19,929 nt of DNA from Niveispirillum sp. (GTDB lineage: Bacteria > Pseudomonadota > Alphaproteobacteria > Azospirillales > Azospirillaceae): the NCBI GenBank assembly GCA_016463045.1, contig JAEMSB010000018.1, forward strand, positions 1-19,929, given 5' to 3'. Under the pieces are notes generated by a model. The model made no database searches and was not told the origin of the DNA. It was given only the letters and a program-made list of their open reading frames with translations. Positions within the stretch are counted from its first letter, which is position 1, and the number at the start of each line of letters is the position of its first letter. Shown here piece after piece: positions 14,407-19,929 of this stretch. The position numbers and the translations under genes were made by a program.

Positions 14407-15867
14407 ATGGCCCGCCGCGCCCCGAAACTGCTTCTGCCCCTGCTGCTGCCGCTTTATCTGGCGGCCTGTTCGACCAACCCCGTCACGGGTGACCGGCAGA
14501 TGACGGGCCTGATGCCGCCGGAAAAGGAAGCGGCCATTGGCGCGCAGCAGCATCCGGAGATGCTGAAGGAATTTGGCGGCAAATACGCCGATGCCAAGGT
14601 TCAGGCCTATGTCGACCGGTTGGGACAGCAGCTGGCGGCCAAGACGGAAATTCCAGGCACCCGCTACACTTTCACGGTGCTGGATAGCCCCATCATCAAC
14701 GCCTTCGCCCTGCCCGGCGGCTATGTCTATGTCAGCCGGGGTCTGATGGCGCTGGCCAACAGCGAGGCGGAACTGGCGGGTGTGGTCGGGCACGAGATCG
14801 GCCATGTTACCGCCCGGCATTCCGCCGACCGCTATGGGCGCGGCGTGCTGGCGCAGGGTGGGGCGGCGCTGGCCGGCATCTTCCTGGGGCAGCAGGTGGG
14901 CCAGATGGCGCAGCAGGGGGCGCAGGCGGCCCTGGCCAGCTTCTCCCGCGGGCAGGAGCTGCAAGCCGACAATCTGGGCATCCGCTATATGACGGCGGCG
15001 GGATATGACCCGCGCGAAATGGCGGGCTTCCTATCCTCCATGGGCCGGCATGCACAGCTGGAGGCGCTGCTGGCCGGGCAGGCGGGCAAGGCCGACCAGT
15101 TCTCCTATCTCCAGACCCATCCGCCCACGGGCGACCGGGCCGAGCGGGCGGCGGCAGCGGCCAATGTCACGCCGGGTGCCAGCTATCTGGTCCGGCAGGA
15201 TGAATATATGCAGGCCATCGACGGCATGATCTATGGCGACAGCCCCGATCATGGCTTCGTCCGGGGACGCGTCTTCGCCCATCCGGGACTTGGCCTGCGG
15301 TTCGAGGTGCCAAACGGCTTCCGGCTGCTGAACAGCGACAAGGCTGTGCTGGGCATCGGCCCGGACGGCGCACAGATGGTGTTTACCGAGGCGCCGGCCC
15401 AGGGTGCCTTCAGTGCCGGCGACCATATTGTCAGCGTCTGGGCCAAGGGGGCGCCTTTGTCCGACCTGCGGTCCCTGACCATTGACGGCATGCCGGCCGC
15501 TACCGCCATCACCCGCCTGTCCGGCAAGGATGGCCCCGTCTTCGCGCGGCTGGTGGCCGTCGCCGGCACCAATGGCAGCTACTACCGCTTCCTGTTCACG
15601 GCGGGGCTGGACCAGGCGGGCCGTCTGGATGCCGGGTTCCTGTCCACGGCCCAGGGTTTCCGCCGCCTGACCGCCGCGGAGAAAGCGGGGCTGAAGCCCT
15701 ATCGTATCAAGGTGGTGCAGGTGAAGCCGGGCCAGAAAGTGGCGGATTTCGTGGCCGCTATGCCTATCAGGGATTATGCCGAGGAACGGTTCCGCGTGCT
15801 GAACAACATCCCGCCGGGCACGGAACCAAGACCCGGCCTTTGGATAAAGACCATTATCGAAGGCTGA
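14407..15867 (+). CDS. M48-family metalloprotease lipoprotein (BepA/LoiP-like)
   Basis: A 486-residue zinc metalloprotease. The N-terminus has a lipoprotein signal peptide with lipobox LAAC (C21), so it should be anchored in a membrane facing the periplasm. The catalytic motif is HEIGH (H129, E130, H133), and the third ligand is E184 in SRGQELQAD. An Ala/Gln-rich segment lies between them. After the protease domain (to about residue 270) there is a C-terminal region of about 200 residues ending in a LysM-like stretch, IKVVQVKPGQKVADF, found in many alphaproteobacterial members. Relatives assist or degrade outer-membrane proteins during envelope stress. ATG 14407 gives an ideal signal peptide; a TTG at 14374 is less likely. 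Confidence 0.92.
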   Translation: MARRAPKLLLPLLLPLYLAACSTNPVTGDRQMTGLMPPEKEAAIGAQQHPEMLKEFGGKYADAKVQAYVDRLGQQLAAKTEIPGTRYTFTVLDSPIINAFALPGGYVYVSRGLMALANSEAELAGVVGHEIGHVTARHSADRYGRGVLAQGGAALAGIFLGQQVGQMAQQGAQAALASFSRGQELQADNLGIRYMTAAGYDPREMAGFLSSMGRHAQLEALLAGQAGKADQFSYLQTHPPTGDRAERAAAAANVTPGASYLVRQDEYMQAIDGMIYGDSPDHGFVRGRVFAHPGLGLRFEVPNGFRLLNSDKAVLGIGPDGAQMVFTEAPAQGAFSAGDHIVSVWAKGAPLSDLRSLTIDGMPAATAITRLSGKDGPVFARLVAVAGTNGSYYRFLFTAGLDQAGRLDAGFLSTAQGFRRLTAAEKAGLKPYRIKVVQVKPGQKVADFVAAMPIRDYAEERFRVLNNIPPGTEPRPGLWIKTIIEG

Positions 15868-15918
15868 GACAGGGCCGGTTGTTGCCGGCCTACCCCCTCT
15901 CCTGTACCGTCCGCGCCC

Positions 15919-17844
15919 ATGAAGACCATGCTGACCCTGCCCGGATGTGAAGAGACGACAGCCCATAAAGGCCGCTGGCGCTTGCCCATTACCCTTGTCC
16001 TGACGCTGGGTTTCGGCGGGCTGATGCTGGTAGCGGTGGCCAGCGTCTTCTGGCTGGGCGTACAGACATCGGGCCGCAACACCTACAACCTGCTGGCCGA
16101 TAAGGCCGAACTGGCCATGAACATGGTGGAGGCGCGGGTGCGCGCCCAGTTGGACCCGGCCCGCAATCAGGTAGATTACCTGACCAGCCTTCTGGCCATG
16201 GGGCAGGTGTCGATCCAGGATCAGGACCGGATTGAGACGCTGACGCGCGGGGCGCTGGCCGCCACGCCGCAGGTGGCGGGTATCGGCGTGCTGCGGGCGG
16301 AAGATGGCAGGCTGCTGGGCGCCACCCGTATGGTGAACACCGAATCGGCCTTTTCCATGGACAAGCCGGCGGACGCGGCGGAAATCCTGGCTGATGTTCT
16401 GAAGACCGGGTCGCCGCATTGGCTGGACCCGATCTGGGCCGACGAGATCGCCACCACCGTGATGCCGGTGCAGGGCCCGCTGCGCAAGGATGGGCAGTTC
16501 ATCGGTGCCGTCGCGTCGGTCGTGGGCTTCAACGGCCTGTCGCGCTTCCTGCGGGATGCCGACAAGGGCATGGAAAACGATATCTCCGCATTCATCCTGT
16601 TTGATGATCATTATGTCCTGGCCCACCCAGCGTTGGCGGAACGCAAGTTCGACTTCTCCAAGGTCACGGGCCGTCCGCCCCTGCCAACCCTGGAGGAAGT
16701 GGGCGACCCCATCGCCGCCGCTATCTGGTCTGTCATCGGACCGGATGGGGTGGGGACCAAGCTGGCGAAATGGAACGAAGGCAAGAAGGTCGATACCCGC
16801 GTGCATGAACGGCGCAGCGATGTGCAGTTCCGGCAGGCCGAGGTGGATGGCGTCTCCTATTTCTACCTGCTGCGCTCCATCTCCGATTATGGCGAGCATC
16901 CCTTCACCCTGGTCGCGGTGATGCGGGAAGAGGATATGGACCGTGAGATTGAACGGTTCCAGCATCTGCTGATTGTCGGGTTCAGCATCCTGATCGGGTC
17001 GGTTCTGGCCGCCATGATCGTGGGCAAGATGATCAGCCGGCGCATCCGCCTGCTGTCCGGGGCCGCCGTCGCCCTGCGCGACCTGGATTTCCAGAATGTG
17101 CCGCGCCTGCCCGACAGCCGGTTCCGGGAGGTGGCGGACGCCGCCGCCGCCTTCAACGCCATGATCAGCGGCCTGCGCTGGTTTGAGACCTATGTACCGA
17201 AATCGCTGGTCCTGCGCCTGATCCGCCGTGATGGCGCCCAGGCCGAGATCCCGTCTGAGGAACGGGAGGTGACGGTCCTGTTCACCGACATCAAGGGTTT
17301 CTCCGCCATGGCGGAGAAGATGTCGCCACAGGAGACGGCGGACTGGCTGAACCGGCATTTCACCCGCATCGCCGCCTGTATCGAGGCGGAGGGCGGGACC
17401 GTAGATAAGTTCATCGGCGATGCCGTCATGGCCTTCTGGGGCGCGCCCGATGAACAGCCCGACCATGCCGCCCGCGCCCTGCGTGCCGCCCACGCCATCG
17501 CCAGCGTGGTGGCGGAGGAAGCAGACGAGGCCCGCGCCGCCGGGCGTCCGCCCGTCTGCCTGCGCGTCGGTGTGCATTCCGGCCCCGTGATTGTCGGCAA
17601 TATCGGCGCTGCGACCCGCATCAATTACACCATCGTTGGCGACACGGTGAATACGGCAGCCCGTCTGGAGGCGCTGGGCGGGGAGATGATGGGCGATGAA
17701 TGCTATGTCGTGCTGGTCAGCGACGATACCGTCCGGGCCGCCGGCAATTGCACCATCGACATGCCGCTGGCCCCCATCGGCGCCTTCTCCCTGCGCGGGC
17801 GGGTGGCTTTGGTCGATGTCTGGCGCCTGATCGTACAGTCATAA
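15919..17844 (+). CDS. Membrane-bound class III adenylate cyclase with Cache and HAMP domains
   Basis: A 641-residue receptor-type cyclase. Transmembrane helix 1 (about 24-46) is followed by a large extracytoplasmic region (about 47-345) that looks like a double-Cache ligand sensor. Then come helix 2 (about 349-370), a HAMP linker (about 371-422) and the catalytic domain (about 448-610). Catalytic residues are complete: metal-binding D457 (LFTDIKGFS) and D501 (GDAVMAFWG), adenine-specifying K497 and D575 (TIVGDTVN), and transition-state N578 and R582. The K/D pair favours ATP over GTP. Typical of bacterial class III cyclases, it should work as a homodimer and make cAMP in response to an external ligand. 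No clear ribosome-binding site precedes ATG 15919; ATG 15928 is also possible. Confidence 0.93.
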   Translation: MKTMLTLPGCEETTAHKGRWRLPITLVLTLGFGGLMLVAVASVFWLGVQTSGRNTYNLLADKAELAMNMVEARVRAQLDPARNQVDYLTSLLAMGQVSIQDQDRIETLTRGALAATPQVAGIGVLRAEDGRLLGATRMVNTESAFSMDKPADAAEILADVLKTGSPHWLDPIWADEIATTVMPVQGPLRKDGQFIGAVASVVGFNGLSRFLRDADKGMENDISAFILFDDHYVLAHPALAERKFDFSKVTGRPPLPTLEEVGDPIAAAIWSVIGPDGVGTKLAKWNEGKKVDTRVHERRSDVQFRQAEVDGVSYFYLLRSISDYGEHPFTLVAVMREEDMDREIERFQHLLIVGFSILIGSVLAAMIVGKMISRRIRLLSGAAVALRDLDFQNVPRLPDSRFREVADAAAAFNAMISGLRWFETYVPKSLVLRLIRRDGAQAEIPSEEREVTVLFTDIKGFSAMAEKMSPQETADWLNRHFTRIAACIEAEGGTVDKFIGDAVMAFWGAPDEQPDHAARALRAAHAIASVVAEEADEARAAGRPPVCLRVGVHSGPVIVGNIGAATRINYTIVGDTVNTAARLEALGGEMMGDECYVVLVSDDTVRAAGNCTIDMPLAPIGAFSLRGRVALVDVWRLIVQS

Positions 17845-17940
17845 ATCTTTCACCGCAGCGCACACTCGACATTGCAGACCATAGAGGTCACTCTGCCCGC
17901 CGGTTTCCCGACCGGTGCAAGTGTGAACCAGGGGCCGACG

Positions 17941-19503
17941 ATGCTGCGACGCCTTCTGACTTTGCTGTTCTGCCTGTTCTGCGCCCTGCCTGTGGCAGCG
18001 GAAACGATGCTGCGTGTCGGCAATGGCCCTGACAGTGAAAGCCTGGACCCGCACCGGGCCGTGGGCGCCGGGGACAGCCGCATCCTGACATCCCTGTTCG
18101 AAGGGCTGCTGACGCCGGATGCGGCGGGCCGCATGGTGCCGGGGGCGGCGGAGCGCTGGACCATCAGCGAGGATGGGCTGACCTATACTTTCCACCTGCG
18201 CGCCGATGGCCGCTGGTCAGATGGCAGCGCCGTCACGGCGGCGGATTTCGTCTGGTCCTGGCGTCGCGCCGTGGACCCGGCTACCCGCCCGCTTTTCGCG
18301 GATTTCCTCTATCCGGTCCAGAATGCCGAGGAGATTGCGGCGGGCAGGATTCCGCCCGACAGTCTGGGCGTGGTGGCGCTGGATGACCGCACCTTGCAGG
18401 TTCGATTGAAGGCGCCGAAGCCCAACTTCACCGATTATCTCTATCACCGCGCGACATATCCCGTGCACCGGCCCAGTGTGGAGAAATATGGCGATGGGTT
18501 TGCGCGTGCCGGAAACCTTATCTCCAACGGCGCCTACATGCTGGTGGAACAGGTGCCGCAGTCGCATGTGACCGTGGCCCGCAATCCGCATTTCCATGGT
18601 GCCGCCGGGGTCGCCTATGACCGGGTGCGGTTCTATGCGACCGAGGATACGCAGGCAGAGTTGCGCCGGTTCCGGGCGGGTGAGTTGGATATAACCGAGA
18701 CAGTGCCCCCCAGCCAGATCGACTGGGTGCGCGAGAACCTGCCCGCCGAGTTCCGTCTGGCCCCGCGTGCGGGCATCAATTTCATCGCGCCCAATCTGCG
18801 GCGGGAGCCCTGGAAATCGAACCGCGCCCTGCGTCTGGCGCTGTCGCTGACCATCGACCGGGAGGGGATTGCCCGGCGTATCCTGCGCGATGGAGAGCCG
18901 GCCTTTACCTTCGTGCCACCGGGCCTGCCCGATTATGCGCCGGCCCTGCCGGCCCAGGCCGCCTGGACACAGGATGCGCGCGACGCGCTGGCCCGCGAAC
19001 TCTTTGCCCAGGCGGGTTACGGGCCCGACCGGCCCCTTACGCTGACGCTGCTCTATGCGACGAAGGAGGCGAACAAACAGATGGCCGTCGCCATCGCCGC
19101 CCGCTGGCAATCGGTGCTGGGCGTGAAGACATTGCTGGAGAACCAGGAATCCAAGGTGGTCCTTGGCCGGATGCGGGATGGTTCCTATCCCGACCTGATG
19201 CTGCGCGAATGGTTCTGGGTCTTCCCGGAGAAGTACCTGGAAATCATGCGCAGCCGAGAACAGCGCAATGGTAACGGCTATCAGAACCCCGACTTCGACG
19301 CGGCCATGGCCGTCGCCGACAGTGCCGCCAGCCGTGCCGATTTTGCCCAGGCGTTGCAGCGGGCCGAGGGCTTGCTGCTGTCCGACGCCGCCCTGATGCC
19401 CATCACCTTCGCCACCAGCCGCCACCTCGTCGCCCCGCACGTCACCGGCTGGGTCGATAATCTGCGCGACAGTCACCCGGTGCGGTACCTGGCGCCGAAG
19501 TGA
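17941..19503 (+). CDS. Peptide/oligopeptide ABC transporter substrate-binding protein (SBP family 5)
   Basis: A 520-residue periplasmic binding protein of the OppA/MppA class. It has a signal peptide (about 20 residues, ending PVAA) and the family-5 hallmarks RVGNGPDSESLDPH, ILTSLFEGLL, then the AAERWTISEDGLTYTFHLR and DGSAVTAADFVWSWRR segments, and later SNRALRLALSLTIDREGIA. Members deliver oligopeptides, often including cell-wall murein peptides, to a membrane permease. No permease or ATPase genes follow within the window, so this is an orphan component that may share a transporter encoded elsewhere. ATG 17941 follows AGGGGCC. A TTG start at 17872 is possible in frame but gives no signal peptide. 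Confidence 0.93.
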   Translation: MLRRLLTLLFCLFCALPVAAETMLRVGNGPDSESLDPHRAVGAGDSRILTSLFEGLLTPDAAGRMVPGAAERWTISEDGLTYTFHLRADGRWSDGSAVTAADFVWSWRRAVDPATRPLFADFLYPVQNAEEIAAGRIPPDSLGVVALDDRTLQVRLKAPKPNFTDYLYHRATYPVHRPSVEKYGDGFARAGNLISNGAYMLVEQVPQSHVTVARNPHFHGAAGVAYDRVRFYATEDTQAELRRFRAGELDITETVPPSQIDWVRENLPAEFRLAPRAGINFIAPNLRREPWKSNRALRLALSLTIDREGIARRILRDGEPAFTFVPPGLPDYAPALPAQAAWTQDARDALARELFAQAGYGPDRPLTLTLLYATKEANKQMAVAIAARWQSVLGVKTLLENQESKVVLGRMRDGSYPDLMLREWFWVFPEKYLEIMRSREQRNGNGYQNPDFDAAMAVADSAASRADFAQALQRAEGLLLSDAALMPITFATSRHLVAPHVTGWVDNLRDSHPVRYLAPK

Positions 19504-19510
19504 GGGAGGC

Positions 19511-19563
19511 GGTCGTAAAGTTTAATAAGGATCAGTGATCCACAGGTATATTTAAGTTTACGG
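19511..19563. repeat. AT-rich imperfect dyad
   Basis: GGATCAGTGATCC (19529-19541) is a perfect 6-bp dyad around one central base. It is flanked by the arms CGTAAA (19514-19519) and TTTACG (19557-19562), offset by 6 bp from perfect symmetry, with partly matching TTTAATA and TATATTTAA between. It lies in the 159-bp gap between a forward gene end and a reverse gene end, is clearly AT-richer than its surroundings, and has no T tract. It could be a terminator-like structure or a protein-binding site. Confidence 0.4.
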
Positions 19564-19662
19564 CCATAAAGTTGAACATGCGGGCCTTGATCGGCTTCAC
19601 CACCGACCGTGGTTGGGGCTGACAAGACCCCCTCTAGCCGCCTAGCCCTCAATATCGGTTCC

Positions 19663-19929
19663 TTACGCTGCCACCGCCTTGTCCACAGCTTCCGGCGATT
19701 GCTCAATCACTTTCAACAGCGTACGGGCGATGGGGTCGGGGCTGTAACGGCCTTGTTCCCAGTTGCGCACGCTGTCCAATTCCAGACCAAAGCGCGCGGC
19801 GAAACTGGCCTGGGTCAGTCCCAACCGTTCCCGGATAGCCTTTACGTCCACGGCGACCGGTGCCTGCCGCCATTCCACCTCAATACCGAGGCTGCGCAGG
19901 GCGGCGCCCGCCGCCGCCCTGTCTGGCAC
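19663..19929 (-). CDS. HTH (XRE/HigA-like) antitoxin or regulator, possibly incomplete at the window edge
   Basis: At least 88 residues, mostly a Cro/C1-type helix-turn-helix domain (about residues 30-85). Key segments are IRERLGLTQASFAARFGL, the recognition helix DSVRNWEQGRYSPD, and the tail ARTLLKVIEQSPEAV. The last two are characteristic of HigA/NadS-type antitoxins that repress their own promoter and neutralise a RelE/HigB-type toxin. The first codon seen is GTG at 19929, so the true start may lie beyond the window. In such loci the toxin gene usually sits directly upstream, which would be outside the window to the right. No toxin is seen inside. Confidence 0.8.
   Translation of the reverse strand: MPDRAAAGAALRSLGIEVEWRQAPVAVDVKAIRERLGLTQASFAARFGLELDSVRNWEQGRYSPDPIARTLLKVIEQSPEAVDKAVAA

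Noticed and set aside
15868..15918. GGCCGG/CCGGCC stem between the M48 protease and cyclase genes as a terminator
   Set aside because: A 6-bp stem followed by a C-rich tract rather than T residues; too weak to call.
15031..17577. An 848-codon minus-strand open frame opposite the M48 protease and cyclase genes
   Set aside because: Antisense shadow with biased composition; the plus-strand genes have complete catalytic motifs.
19504..19680. Replication origin, suggested by TGATCCACA and TTGTCCACA
   Set aside because: Each near-match differs from the DnaA-box consensus, there are too few of them, and no origin-linked genes are nearby.
19473..19706. A 77-codon minus-strand open frame in the last intergenic gap
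   Set aside because: It overlaps the end of both flanking genes, has no ribosome-binding site or recognisable motif, and covers the AT-rich dyad.

Overview
This is a GC-rich, gene-dense stretch of bacterial chromosome. The proteins fit an alphaproteobacterium, most likely of the Rhodospirillales/Azospirillaceae group. That placement is an inference from the GC-rich codon use, the NrsF-type anti-sigma factor, the rpe / heparinase-like / purH neighbourhood, the D,D-carboxypeptidase with a SPOR tail, and the many small glutathione-related genes. No RNA genes, insertion sequences or CRISPR arrays were seen.

Layout. Positions 1-1324 hold the tail of an unrecognised gene, then an ECF sigma factor overlapping its membrane anti-sigma factor (NrsF/DUF1109). 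Positions 1316-3189 are a minus-strand set: gloB, then a glutathione S-transferase, then a cupin_5/DUF985 protein, the last two joined by an ATGA stop/start overlap. The 335-bp gap at 3190-3524 contains the decayed remnant of a VapC (PIN-domain) toxin gene. Positions 3525-8501 run forward: a secreted esterase-like hydrolase, rpe, a heparinase II/III-like protein and purH. purH and the convergent gpsA share a hairpin terminator. A small secreted protein made of two cysteine-bearing repeats follows on the minus strand.

From 10436 a second glutathione S-transferase and a penicillin-binding D,D-carboxypeptidase run forward. They are followed by an orphan OmpR-type response regulator, a convergent truncated glycosyltransferase-like protein, a stand-alone cyclic-nucleotide-binding protein with a TTG start, an M48 lipoprotein protease, a Cache/HAMP membrane adenylate cyclase and a peptide-binding ABC transporter protein. 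The right edge has an AT-richer intergenic patch with a dyad, then a minus-strand HTH antitoxin-like gene that may run off the window.

How the genes work together. Several systems are recognisable in part: thiol and methylglyoxal detoxification (gloB and two GSTs), metal or redox stress signalling (sigma/NrsF), envelope maintenance (carboxypeptidase, M48 protease, peptide-binding protein), and cAMP signalling (a cyclase and a cyclic-nucleotide-binding protein 1.6 kb apart). The rest is central metabolism (rpe, purH, gpsA). I found no clearly new multi-gene system. The most unusual items are the altered cysteine pattern of NrsF, the half-length glycosyltransferase relative, the VapC relic and the duplicated-repeat secreted protein.
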